Positions 8,858 to 15,666 of a stretch of 64,000 nucleotides of DNA are shown here, one piece after another. Each line of letters starts with the position of its first letter. Within the stretch, counting starts at the first letter, position 1. The notes beneath the pieces were generated by a model. That model was not told where the DNA came from. It searched no databases and worked only from the letters and a program-made list of their open reading frames with translations. The translations under genes were made by a program, and so were the position numbers. The stretch is from Ktedonobacteria bacterium brp13 (GTDB taxonomy: Bacteria > Chloroflexota > Ktedonobacteria > Ktedonobacterales > Ktedonobacteraceae), in the NCBI GenBank assembly GCA_015099395.1, contig AP024096.1:6923485-6987484 (forward strand), in the 5' to 3' direction.

Positions 8858-9022
8858 TTAATCATCGGTATCCCGACCACCGAGACCTCCGCAAGATGGG
8901 CAGATGATCATCTCTCCATCTTTCTCAATCTCGCATGCCCCACCACATGTTTTGCACTCAATCCATTTCACATCTGGCACAATTGCTTCTGGTGTAGTTA
9001 CTTCTGACTTAAAATCTGACAT
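8858..9022 (-). CDS. 54-residue zinc-ribbon protein
   Basis: ATG at 9022 has AAAGGAG 7 bases upstream. The frame ends with TAA at 8858. The protein carries two Cys pairs, CKTCGG and CPSCGG, about 15 residues apart, the signature of a small zinc ribbon (DnaJ-like CxxCxG spacing in both knuckles). The tail is acidic (GGRDTDD). It is the last of a series of tiny Cys-rich genes read in one direction and ends just before a terminator. Such proteins in phage genomes may be DNA-binding or host-takeover factors, but nothing here identifies the partner. Confidence 0.72.
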   Translation of the reverse strand: MSDFKSEVTTPEAIVPDVKWIECKTCGGACEIEKDGEMIICPSCGGLGGRDTDD

Positions 9023-9071
9023 GGCATTGCTCCTTTCACGAGCTTGTTTTATTTCCAGACTTGACCATCAA

Positions 9072-9119
9072 GCCTGCACCTGGCGACTACCATAAGCAAT
9101 CACCAGAGACCGACTGGCA
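9072..9119 (-). repeat. Leader repeat, copy 1
   Basis: About 48 bp beginning GCCTGCACCTGG and containing AGCAATCACCAGAGACCGAC. It matches 9526-9572 at about 42 of 47 positions. It ends 50 bp upstream of the zinc-ribbon start at 9022; the other copy ends 49 bp upstream of its own gene. Confidence 0.65.
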
Positions 9120-9130
9120 GTCATCATCAA

Positions 9131-9241
9131 TTAGTGATCATGGGGATATTGATCAATAGGCACCCATCCGCAGATGCCGCAATAGAACTCACCCTGGTGC
9201 TCATCTTCCTTAACTTCTTTCGACTCTTTTTCTTGATCCAT
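9131..9241 (-). CDS. 36-residue Cys-pair microprotein
   Basis: ATG at 9241 is preceded by AAGGA at a spacing of 6 or 7 bases and the frame ends with TAA at 9131. The N-terminal half is highly charged (MDQEKESKEVKEDEHQGE). It is followed by FYCGICGWVPIDQYPHDH, a single CxxC knuckle and a His-rich tail, so it could bind one zinc as a monomer with the C-terminal histidines or as a dimer. It lies between two other Cys-rich small genes in the same direction. Its brevity leaves some doubt that it is translated. Confidence 0.55.
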   Translation of the reverse strand: MDQEKESKEVKEDEHQGEFYCGICGWVPIDQYPHDH

Positions 9242-9276
9242 ATCATCCTTCTTTCTGTTTATCCAGGTCCGACACT

Positions 9277-9477
9277 CTACCTGTGATGTCTACAAGGGTT
9301 GCCCTCAGATTGCATGCTGCCACAATTCCAGCAGTAGTACTCTCCGCGCTCGATGCGTTCCTGTCGCTCTTGATCATACTTGCCAAAAGCTTGCTGTACG
9401 TCATTAATCAAAGAAAATGTTTCATTGAGCTCCGTACAGTTTTGACCCTCACGCTTTCTTTTACCGAAAATGCCCAT
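9277..9477 (-). CDS. 66-residue protein, MGxFGxRK family, with CxxC knuckle
   Basis: The start at 9477 (MGIFGKRKREGQN) is preferred over an ATG at 9504, because AGGAAGG stands 6 bases upstream and because the paralogue at 9589-9804 begins in the same way (MGLFGRRK). The middle is a charged helix. The C terminus holds YYCWNCGSMQSEGNPCRHH, with a CxxC pair plus Cys and His residues that could complete a zinc site. Its 49-bp leader begins with the same 47-bp repeat found before the gene at 8858-9022. Function unknown. Confidence 0.65.
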   Translation of the reverse strand: MGIFGKRKREGQNCTELNETFSLINDVQQAFGKYDQERQERIERGEYYCWNCGSMQSEGNPCRHHR

Positions 9478-9525
9478 GGGATACCTTCCTGGCTTAATAG
9501 CCAATTATCCAGGCCGACTGTTCGG

Positions 9526-9572
9526 GCCTGCACCTGGTGATTACCAAAGCAATCACCAGAGACCGACCGACA
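9526..9572 (-). repeat. Leader repeat, copy 2, with hairpin
   Basis: Second copy of the 9072-9119 repeat. In this copy TGGTGATT pairs perfectly with AATCACCA across eight bases, so the transcript can fold as a hairpin ahead of the gene at 9277-9477. The pairing is degraded in the first copy. Confidence 0.6.
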
Positions 9573-9588
9573 ATCCAAACTACCTTGC

Positions 9589-9804
9589 TCATCCCACTCC
9601 ATATTTTGTGTTCGGCAGTGGGGTACGTATGAATTCTTGCTCTTCTATTTCGTCTGTCACAGTCTGGTCAGGGAGCTGATAGTCAGCTTGCGGCGCTCCA
9701 CATGCAAAACACCACACATCGTAAATTGACTTTTCCTCATTACATTCAGAACATCTAGCAACTTTAGGTGCTGCCACTGGTTTACGTCGTCCGAATAATC
9801 CCAT
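9589..9804 (-). CDS. 71-residue zinc-ribbon protein, MGxFGxRK family
   Basis: The start at 9804 (MGLFGRRKPVAAPK) is favoured by an AAAGGCGG ribosome-binding site and by similarity to the neighbouring paralogue; an in-frame ATG at 9822 lacks these. CSECNEE and CFACGAPQ form a complete CxxC...CxxC zinc ribbon. The C-terminal part (residues 40-71) is acidic and probably disordered. Together with the genes at 8858, 9131 and 9277 it forms a series of small Cys-rich proteins, apparently grown by duplication. Confidence 0.68.
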   Translation of the reverse strand: MGLFGRRKPVAAPKVARCSECNEEKSIYDVWCFACGAPQADYQLPDQTVTDEIEEQEFIRTPLPNTKYGVG

Positions 9805-9836
9805 GATCTTACCGCCTTTCAAGTTCTGCGATCACT

Positions 9837-10022
9837 CTACTTCCAATCTACAAGCTCAGGATGAAGCTCATAGAAGAGGCGTACACTTTCCTCTATTTCT
9901 TCCTGGGTAAGTTCCTGACCGTCGTCAATGCGTGCTTCAAGTGATTCGTAGCGCTCTTCCTTCGCCTCCTCTTCATTAGCAGCTTGAATGAAACGGTTAA
10001 AAATGTTCTTCAAGTTCTTCAT
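9837..10022 (-). CDS. 61-residue acidic helical protein
   Basis: ATG 10022 has AGAAAGG at good spacing. After a short basic start (MKNLKNIFNRFIQAAN), the protein is a run of Glu-rich helices (EEEAKEERYESLEARID, then LTQEEIEESVRLFYELHPE). There is no Cys, membrane segment or named motif. It lies 18 bp after the candidate ParR gene, so it may be the third member of the partition operon or the first of the small-protein series. Function unknown. Confidence 0.6.
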   Translation of the reverse strand: MKNLKNIFNRFIQAANEEEAKEERYESLEARIDDGQELTQEEIEESVRLFYELHPELVDWK

Positions 10023-10040
10023 AGTATGCCTTTCTAATTT

Positions 10041-10334
10041 CTAATCAAGGTCTACAGCTAAAGCATTCGCATTCAACAGTTGTCGTGCCCCTTGCAAGGG
10101 TTGGCGTACTGGGTTCTGCTGCACTGATTGCGATGACTGCGCAACAGGTTGAGCACCAGGCCAGATCGATGTATCTTTGCCCTGTCTGGCCTTCGCCCAC
10201 GCTATGAGGATCATACGTGTGGCATCCGTTCTGCTGATCATGCCTTGCTCATTTGCAAAGGCGTCCAGCTCCTGGAGCGCTTCAGAGTCTTTGGGGAGAT
10301 CAGCTCCCCAATACTCTTTCTTTTCGTTTCTCAT
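10041..10334 (-). CDS. Candidate ParR-type ribbon-helix-helix partner of ParM
   Basis: The start is taken at ATG 10334, which overlaps the ParM stop by one base (TAATG), a coupled arrangement; an upstream in-frame ATG at 10346 lies inside parM. The 97-residue protein opens with a short strand-like part, then two helices (EALQELDAFANEQG, and SRTDATRMILIAWAKARQG), resembling the RHH pattern of small plasmid partition adaptors. A Gln/Pro-rich tail follows. In type II partition systems parR directly follows parM and binds the centromere repeats. The RHH match is by eye. The palindrome CCCTTGCAAGGG occurs within this gene at 10089-10100, encoding part of PLQGAR. Confidence 0.6.
   Translation of the reverse strand: MRNEKKEYWGADLPKDSEALQELDAFANEQGMISRTDATRMILIAWAKARQGKDTSIWPGAQPVAQSSQSVQQNPVRQPLQGARQLLNANALAVDLD
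10089..10100. repeat. CCCTTGCAAGGG palindrome inside a gene
   Basis: Exact copy of the 12-bp palindrome, inside the candidate parR reading frame. Confidence 0.7.
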
Positions 10335-11407
10335 TACGCCACCCACGCATCTGCAATTTTATGCTCTAAAGAGCGCGCCAATTCCAGGTATCCGCTTAAA
10401 TTAGCATCCTCTGGCTTCGCAGGAACCATCACCCGCGGCAAGCTGCCAGACAGCAGATCATCCAGGTAATACGCGCCACCACCTGCTACTGTGATCTGAT
10501 CAAATCGCTGTCCAACACTCTCGCCTTCCACATTCCAAACGGAGCCAGCGAAGCTCACAATGTCACGAGCGAGAGCGCGGCGGGCCTTATCGATTGCGGC
10601 TGAAATCATGTGACCTGGCAGCGTGCCATTAGGCATCGCAACATCTGCGAACTGCTCTCCCATCGCCCATCTATTCATCACATCGTGTGCCTTTGGGATA
10701 CTCAGAACGCGACCATATCGCTTGTAGAGCGCAATCACTGCGTCGGTGATCATGCCAATTCCCAGCTCATGGTTGCCTTCGCACTGTGACACGATAAGCT
10801 TCTGACCATTCGCGGCCACCAGATCAGTTGTGCGTTCGCCAATATCGACTAGTGCCTGGTCGCCTTCAGCAAGCCCAGCGTGGATGAGCGCGCCCTGGCC
10901 TTCCATGCAGACATATCCGACACTGATGCGAGCGGAGCGCTGTATGCCGTTATATTTAAAATGGCAGGCCCGGGTCAGGGCCTCCTTCATGCGTTGTCGA
11001 TTCTCTTTGGTGTAAAGAGAGACTGGCAATGCTGTGACGATGCGCAATGTGAAATCACGATCATGGATCATTTCGCATGCGAGTGTGAGCAATAACACCA
11101 GCGCGTGTGATCCCCAATATCGCGCAGGATTGCCAAGTGCATAGCTTGCATTGCGGCCTTCCTGGACGAGATCCTGCAAGTAGTAGTCAGCTCCATTGAA
11201 TTGAATGAGCGACTCTCCAGGGCGAACGACGTCTGCAATTGTCGCGTTAATATCGCCACGCGCAAGAAGATTGTCAGCATTGCCAGTTGCAATCTGGCTA
11301 TCGATCGTAAGCACCTGCTCAAAATCGCCACGATCTGAAACTAATTTCAAGCCAGCGCGACCAGATCCTGGATCAAAACCACCGTAAAAAGTTGGATAAA
11401 AGTTCAT
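10334..11407 (-). CDS. parM: Actin-like ParM/Alp plasmid-segregation ATPase
   Basis: This 357-residue protein has the actin-fold signature: phosphate-1 loop YGGFDPGSGRAGLKLV (residues 8-23), an 'IVTALPV' strand, phosphate-2 LVDIGERTTDLV, and the adenosine loop TVAGGGAYYLDDL near the C terminus. Such proteins polymerise with ATP and push replicon copies apart. The length matches ParM/StbA relatives rather than MreB. It heads a minus-strand operon with a candidate ParR gene, and a dense GTAC-repeat block lies directly upstream where a centromere would be. ATG 11407 follows GGAAAGGA at 8-9 bases. Some jumbo phages use actin- or tubulin-like filaments, but the neighbouring repeats favour plasmid-like partition. 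Confidence 0.85.
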   Translation of the reverse strand: MNFYPTFYGGFDPGSGRAGLKLVSDRGDFEQVLTIDSQIATGNADNLLARGDINATIADVVRPGESLIQFNGADYYLQDLVQEGRNASYALGNPARYWGSHALVLLLTLACEMIHDRDFTLRIVTALPVSLYTKENRQRMKEALTRACHFKYNGIQRSARISVGYVCMEGQGALIHAGLAEGDQALVDIGERTTDLVAANGQKLIVSQCEGNHELGIGMITDAVIALYKRYGRVLSIPKAHDVMNRWAMGEQFADVAMPNGTLPGHMISAAIDKARRALARDIVSFAGSVWNVEGESVGQRFDQITVAGGGAYYLDDLLSGSLPRVMVPAKPEDANLSGYLELARSLEHKIADAWVA

Positions 11408-11440
11408 AATGAGAGTCCTTTCCTCTGTATCTAAAAATTT

Positions 11441-11617
11441 TGTATTTTTCTGTACTGGTACAGGATTGTTTGTATTTTTCTGTACCGTCCGTACTTTGTT
11501 GTACTTATTTCGAACTTCGCTGTAATTTTTCTGTACTGGTACGTGAAAGTGATGTACTTTTCAGTGAGGTACACACTTGTACACAAAAAGTGTGGATAAG
11601 TACAGAAATTTGTGTAC
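11441..11617. repeat. GTAC-rich iteron block, candidate parC centromere or origin
   Basis: Twelve GTAC tetramers fall within 166 bp (11452-11617). TGTACTGGTAC occurs exactly at 11451-11461 and 11532-11542. TATTTTTCTGTAC occurs at 11443-11455 and 11473-11485, with a close variant ending at 11536. An inverted version, AAGTACAGAAA, starts at 11598. The block fills the gap between parM and the FtsK-like gene and contains no credible gene. Repeats upstream of parM are typical of ParR-binding centromeres, and iterons can also mark origins. Confidence 0.75.
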
Positions 11618-11649
11618 AAGCAGAACCCTGCCTTTTTGTGTTTGCTAAG

Positions 11650-13263
11650 TCATAATAATGCACTCCCTGCCTCATCTATAATCTCAACCAATGAGCCCAG
11701 ATTGGTGTTGTTGCGACCACTTGAATGCAGCTCATACTGCTTCAAAATCTCAGCGTTGGACATGCCGCTTTGCTTCATTTTCCCGATTTCGCTGAGCAAT
11801 TTCTTGAGCTCAAACGATGTAGTTGTTCCTGATTCTTGTGTAGTTGTTCCGCCCGCTTCCCATGTGCGTTCCGGGGACCGTTCCAAAAGCATCGTTGTCT
11901 GGTTGCTTGGAACGATGTTGGAAAGCTCTACAGTTGGCCTGTGATACACGTCGCTGTCAACCATCAAAGGTTCTGTATTTTTCTGGTAGAGCGGCTGCTG
12001 TAGAATAATAGGATCCTGAATATCGACTCCGTACACCAGTGTTCGCCCACGTTTGAAATTCTTTACCAACTCCGCCATCTTGCGATCTCCATTCGCAACC
12101 AGGATTGCCTCGCTGTCCATAACCATGCGATGAGCGAACACAGTCGTCACTGCATTGCGCAACCAGGCGAGATGTGCAGCTTTCTGCGAGATGAAGTAGC
12201 CAAACATTCCGAAACCGCGGCCCTCGTATCCGCAAAGTTCAACCAGGGCCTTGATGAGCACCTCCATGGGAATGACATCATCTTTAATCTTGATACCGAA
12301 CTCTTCAAAAAGCATTTTCTTCTCAGCTTCTGTGATTGTTACTGGCATCTTGGCAAGAGCATTGACTTCATCGATCACAATGAGCCATTTTTTCGTCCAG
12401 GGCTGGCCGCCTTCTCGACGGGACATGAACTCTCTCATGTACTTGATAATGGCCTGTTTAATTTGTTCTCGAGATGATGCCACTGGCATCAAGAGATGCT
12501 GGTGGAAGTCGCGCAGCTGATTGGTCAAACTGTCTTCTTTATTGCCGTTGCCATGGATATCGCAGATGATCACACCAGCGCCCCATCGCACGGCATCCGC
12601 AACTTTACCGTAGACCGTGTTCGTTTTGCCAGATGAAGAAGCGCCGACAAACCATGCTGTTTTATAGACATCAGGCAGCACTATTTCAAGCTCCCCAGTA
12701 TCAGGATAAACACCCAGTAACGAACGATCGTGAGGTACGCGATACTCTACATCGCGATACTGGATAATCTCTGGGATATGCTCTCCTTGCCCTTGCAGGG
12801 GTGCAGCTATCTGCAATGTGGCCTGCTTCAGTTCTTCCATTTGCGCCTGGAGCTGCACGATGATCGCATTGTTCACTTGTGTATTTGTATTCGCACGAAT
12901 AACCTTCAAACTGTCGATCGCACCATCAGGGCTGTACTTGATATCAATGTTATCCATGTTGGTATGAGCTGACTGCAAGAGAAGATAACTCTCATTTGCG
13001 ATCTGATTGTGGTGCCGACGTGTAAACAAAGCTTCTCTGCGTATCTGTGTATCCAGATAGCGCAAATATACGCGCCATCCCGCCCAGGTCAGCCCAGCTG
13101 CTATTAATAGAGCGCCAGCTCCGATCAGCCAGGGAGATATATTCTGCCAAAGGTGAGATCCATTTACTTGGAGCCAGTTATAGACTGTCAGCCCCAAAGC
13201 AAGCAGCAACACGACTGGGATAGCTACAACGATAAGGAAAAGTGGATTGTTCCATTTATTCAT
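11650..13263 (-). CDS. Membrane-anchored FtsK/HerA-like DNA-pumping ATPase
   Basis: This 537-residue protein has two N-terminal transmembrane helices (about residues 6-30 and 42-62), then a short coiled region and an ATPase domain with Walker A GASSSGKTNT (about residue 207) and Walker B KKWLIVIDEVNAL (about residue 296). The C terminus (about 475-537) is a predicted helical/winged-helix-like part with MSNAEILKQYEL. The layout matches FtsK/TraG/HerA-type translocases that move double-stranded DNA through a septum or conjugation pore. Its presence beside parM and far from the head genes suggests replicon maintenance or transfer. ATG 13263 has GGGAGG at 6 bases and overlaps the upstream small membrane gene by 8 bases. 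Confidence 0.82.
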   Translation of the reverse strand: MNKWNNPLFLIVVAIPVVLLLALGLTVYNWLQVNGSHLWQNISPWLIGAGALLIAAGLTWAGWRVYLRYLDTQIRREALFTRRHHNQIANESYLLLQSAHTNMDNIDIKYSPDGAIDSLKVIRANTNTQVNNAIIVQLQAQMEELKQATLQIAAPLQGQGEHIPEIIQYRDVEYRVPHDRSLLGVYPDTGELEIVLPDVYKTAWFVGASSSGKTNTVYGKVADAVRWGAGVIICDIHGNGNKEDSLTNQLRDFHQHLLMPVASSREQIKQAIIKYMREFMSRREGGQPWTKKWLIVIDEVNALAKMPVTITEAEKKMLFEEFGIKIKDDVIPMEVLIKALVELCGYEGRGFGMFGYFISQKAAHLAWLRNAVTTVFAHRMVMDSEAILVANGDRKMAELVKNFKRGRTLVYGVDIQDPIILQQPLYQKNTEPLMVDSDVYHRPTVELSNIVPSNQTTMLLERSPERTWEAGGTTTQESGTTTSFELKKLLSEIGKMKQSGMSNAEILKQYELHSSGRNNTNLGSLVEIIDEAGSALL

Positions 13264-13534
13264 TGGAGACCTCCCGAAAAGGAGATGTGGAGGAACGTGT
13301 GATACATTGCTTGCGCAGCCACTGGAGGCTAATCATCCAGACACCCAACGTCCAAACGATCAATCCGATACCAGCGTAGGCAATGCGGGTGAGGCTGTGT
13401 AAGACAGAAGTAATACCGAGGATTACAGCAATTATTGCTGCAAGTAGATCGAAGCAGGCATCATGCAGTGTCGCAATGTGCATCTTCATGGCCTGCTCTA
13501 TTTCATTGTGTGGTTGTTGTATCGGTGTCATCAT
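13256..13534 (-). CDS. Small two-helix membrane protein
   Basis: This 92-residue protein has two hydrophobic helices (about residues 28-48 and 53-72) and short charged ends. It overlaps the FtsK-like gene by 8 bases and should be co-translated with it, so it may be its membrane partner. The start is uncertain between two adjacent ATG codons (13534, 13531). No family recognised. Confidence 0.6.
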   Translation of the reverse strand: MMTPIQQPHNEIEQAMKMHIATLHDACFDLLAAIIAVILGITSVLHSLTRIAYAGIGLIVWTLGVWMISLQWLRKQCITRSSTSPFREVSNE

Positions 13535-13635
13535 TGCCTAGTCTCTCTATCGTCACTAGGCTCGCATGCTGTCTTTATGCTAAAATAAAAGCCAGCTTGT
13601 ACGAGCACTGCGTTTAATCCGCCTCGTGTAAGTCA

Positions 13636-13677
13636 GATCCTGGTTGATGTTCCCGCATCGCCAGGATCGTTATTTTT
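13636..13677 (+). terminator. Intrinsic terminator candidate, plus strand
   Basis: GATCCTGG (13636-13643) pairs perfectly with CCAGGATC (13661-13668), and inner bases extend the stem with a bulge. GTTATTTTT follows. It would stop plus-strand transcription running toward the excisionase end. On the minus strand it lacks a T run. Confidence 0.5.
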
Positions 13678-13876
13678 CTGCTGTGCTTGCCTCTTCCCCT
13701 GCAAGGAAAAGTACATAACGTCTGTTGACCTTCCACCGCCTCCCGATCTGCCTTGCTTTATTTTTAGGTATTTCTTCGGAGTCAATCATCCTTTTAACTG
13801 TCTGCTCGTCGACTCCGAGCATTATTGCCGTATCTTGAATGGAGACAACCAGGGGTTCTACTGCCTGTCCTTGCAT
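13670..13876 (-). CDS. Excisionase-type helix-turn-helix protein
   Basis: This 68-residue protein carries the HTH_17/MerR-like excisionase motif: SIQDTAIMLGVDEQTVKRMI, then IPKNKARQIGRRWKVNRRYV, that is, helix-turn-helix plus a wing with the arginines used for DNA contact. Proteins of this class bend attachment-site DNA and steer the integrase toward excision, and often repress their own promoter. It lies 120 bp from the integrase gene end and is read away from a strong promoter with operator-like repeats. The ATG at 13876 has AAGGAG upstream. Confidence 0.78.
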   Translation of the reverse strand: MQGQAVEPLVVSIQDTAIMLGVDEQTVKRMIDSEEIPKNKARQIGRRWKVNRRYVLFLAGEEASTAEK

Positions 13877-13892
13877 CGATTACTCCTTACGT

Positions 13893-13983
13893 AACTATCA
13901 TGATAGTTCATAAATATTTGTTAAATTTGTACAACTGTGATGAACTTAAGTGAAGTATACACAACTATCATGAACTTCGTCAA
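13893..13983 (-). promoter_or_regulatory. Excisionase promoter with three operator-like repeats
   Basis: On the minus strand TTGACG (13983-13978) and TATACT (13959-13954) are 18 bp apart. The spacer is itself one copy of a 17-bp repeat, ACAACTATCATGAACTT (13961-13977). A second copy with two mismatches lies at 13931-13947. A perfect 16-bp palindrome, AACTATCATGATAGTT, lies at 13893-13908 just before the excisionase ribosome-binding site. Binding to these would silence the promoter, or bend DNA as Xis does. Confidence 0.72.
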
Positions 13984-13996
13984 GGGGTCATGAAAA

Positions 13997-15166
13997 CTAG
14001 GAAAGATTATCAAGCACTGACTGCGCTCCTTGCCTGACGTCATGAGGTTTAAGCGACTTCAAATAGATCTCTGTGGTCTTCACACTGCTATGGCGCAGCA
14101 GGCGAGAGAGCTGGTAGATGTCGCCTCCATTGCGCATAAAATAATAGGCGAAGGTATGGCGAAACGTATGAGGCGAACAACGTATAGCAAAGTCGTCAAT
14201 ACCGGCCCATTGGCCCAGGCGCTCAATAAGTGTGTGGACGCCGCTCCTGGTCATCGGCTTGCCAGATCTGCCCACGATGAGTGTCGATTTATCCATCTCT
14301 CTTTTTATGAGTTGGGTCAGCTGGCGATCTGGCGTATTTTTATTTTGTTGTGCAACTGCATATTCAATAGTCGGCTCCCTGAACGTGCGCAGATACTTCT
14401 GAATGTTGCGCCTGGACTTCTCGCCCAGGGGAACCTCGCCCCATTTACGACCCTTGCCAAATATTTTGACATGTGCATCTTTGGGGTCTAAACAGACATT
14501 GCCAATAGTCAACGTGCAGAGCTCGCTAACACGTAGACCTGCATCAAGCAGGATTGCCAGTATGGCTTTATCACGCATCTGGAGATGTTCAGACTCTTCC
14601 TTCGAGCATGCAGCGAATAATGCGTCGAGGTCCTCAAGAGAAAAAACTTCAATGATCTCTTCTATCACCTGTGGCTTCTCAATGCGTTTCACGGTGATCG
14701 CCTTGATATGCTCGCAATACTGCTCGTCGAGCACGCACCAGTTGAGGAATGTTTTTATGACGCGTGTATACCCGGCCAGGGTATACGAGGAAAGTTCTTC
14801 TGCGTGCTTTTTGCTCGGGGTATGTGTTTCTTTAAGGTGATCTAAGAAGACATCAATCACCTGGTCGTTAATATGATGTAAATACACTGGCGAGAGGTCT
14901 CCAGTTACTGGTAGTTCTACCCATTTCTGTCGTTGGGTTTTGCCGTCTGTCTTGCGCAGCACGCAATGTTCTGCGCACCAGGTCGCAAAGACGCCCAGGC
15001 GCTGGACATGCTCCGCGCGGGTTGTCTCTTCGAGCCTTTTCTTTTTCGGATCATTCAGAAAATCATTGACTGCATCGCGCACTGGGATGCCAACATTAAC
15101 AGAGCGCTTCTTAATCGCTCGTACGTTTTTTGCCACTATCTCACTCCTATCAACACAACCATTCAT
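13997..15166 (-). CDS. int: Tyrosine recombinase / integrase
   Basis: Taken from ATG 15166 (MNGCVDRSEIVAKNV) this is 389 residues. A core-binding domain (about 30-150) precedes the catalytic domain. The latter has the first Arg in DAGLRVSELCTL, the HxxR box in SPHTFRHTFAYYF, the second His in LLRHSSVKTT and the nucleophile Tyr in EIYLKSL. It would integrate and excise the element. The frame extends upstream to 15295, but those residues would be encoded by the antisense of a tRNA-like sequence, so a downstream start is likelier. The ribosome-binding site is poor, and a GTG at 15184 is an alternative. The gene lies at the element's end beside a candidate attachment site. Confidence 0.88.
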   Translation of the reverse strand: MNGCVDRSEIVAKNVRAIKKRSVNVGIPVRDAVNDFLNDPKKKRLEETTRAEHVQRLGVFATWCAEHCVLRKTDGKTQRQKWVELPVTGDLSPVYLHHINDQVIDVFLDHLKETHTPSKKHAEELSSYTLAGYTRVIKTFLNWCVLDEQYCEHIKAITVKRIEKPQVIEEIIEVFSLEDLDALFAACSKEESEHLQMRDKAILAILLDAGLRVSELCTLTIGNVCLDPKDAHVKIFGKGRKWGEVPLGEKSRRNIQKYLRTFREPTIEYAVAQQNKNTPDRQLTQLIKREMDKSTLIVGRSGKPMTRSGVHTLIERLGQWAGIDDFAIRCSPHTFRHTFAYYFMRNGGDIYQLSRLLRHSSVKTTEIYLKSLKPHDVRQGAQSVLDNLS

Positions 15167-15217
15167 AGAGCTGAGAGAGCGCACATAAAGAGAGAGATAA
15201 GGACCTGTTGTTTCCAG

Positions 15218-15229
15218 CCTTGCAAGGGG
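15218..15229. repeat. CCTTGCAAGGGG palindrome near the element end
   Basis: A ten-base exact palindrome, CCTTGCAAGG, in the same family as CCCTTGCAAGGG. It lies between the integrase start and the tRNA-like fragment. Confidence 0.5.
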
Positions 15230-15261
15230 TGCTGGTAAGCTTATCAGGCTGTTATAACATA

Positions 15262-15310
15262 CCTCCGGTCTCCGAAACCGGGGGCGCTGGTTCAATTCCA
15301 GTCGGGAACA
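15262..15310 (+). tRNA. 3' part of a tRNA-Arg(CCG)-like gene, probable attR
   Basis: CCGGT (15265-15269), loop CTCCGAA with anticodon CCG (15272-15274) and ACCGG (15277-15281) make a perfect anticodon arm. GCTGG, loop TTCAATT and CCAGT (15286-15302) make a normal T arm. CGGGAAC plus A (15303-15310) is an acceptor 3' strand with no encoded CCA. The 5' side does not supply GTTCCCG or a credible D arm, so only the 3' portion is present. This is what integration into the 3' end of a tRNA gene leaves at the far end of an element; the intact gene should lie left of the window. A degenerate full tRNA is the alternative. Confidence 0.6.
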
Positions 15311-15474
15311 CTCCCCTCAATCAGCCTCGGGAGCCGATTCTACTATTTCTTATTAAGTTAGATAGTCAATATCGCCAAGATGTGCTAAACACAGCAGTAT
15401 AGATTGGCCTGAGAAGAGAGCGTATCGCCTTATCTACTTCGATCAAAAATTCCTCTGCGCTCGCTGTGACAGTT

Positions 15475-15666
15475 TTACTGACAGCTAGAAGTGTCGCTAT
15501 CAGTTAACCACGTATGAAACTTCTGCATGGTCTCTTCTTGAAGTGGGGGGAGAACATGCGAGTAGATTTCAAGTGTGACTGTGATTTGGCTGTGGCCAAG
15601 CAGTTCTTGCACAATCTTCGGATGCGTACCCATCGATAACAGCAAGGTTGCGGTGGTATTGCTCTG
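15475..15666 (-). pseudogene. C-terminal remnant of a tyrosine recombinase
   Basis: Read on the minus strand, the frame encodes NTTATLLLSMGTHPKIV, QELLGHSQITVTLEIYSHVL and PPLQEETMQKFHTWL, ending at TAA 15475. This is the last 60 or so residues of a phage-type integrase with its second His (LLGHS) and the Tyr nucleophile (EIYSH). The frame meets a TGA just before the usual HxxR box, and no N-terminal part exists. It closely resembles the remnant at 23734-24030, so both derive from related elements. The plus-strand frame over 15575-15913 is its shadow plus flanking DNA. Between 15667 and 15860 I see no gene. Confidence 0.75.

Noticed and set aside
11431-11619. Minus-strand frame of 62 residues through the GTAC repeats
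   Set aside because: The repetitive peptide (YRKI, TYQYRK) is a translation of the iterons, and there is no ribosome-binding site.
11650-13263. Calling the ATPase a host FtsK
   Set aside because: It is far shorter than host FtsK, has only two membrane helices and is embedded in the element's operon.
14030-14840. Plus-strand frames of 145-153 residues opposite the integrase gene
   Set aside because: They are antisense to the conserved catalytic domain, with no family motif.
15208-15402. Plus-strand frame across the tRNA-like fragment
   Set aside because: It is a typical artefact of reading through tRNA structure; the RNA explanation fits all the bases.
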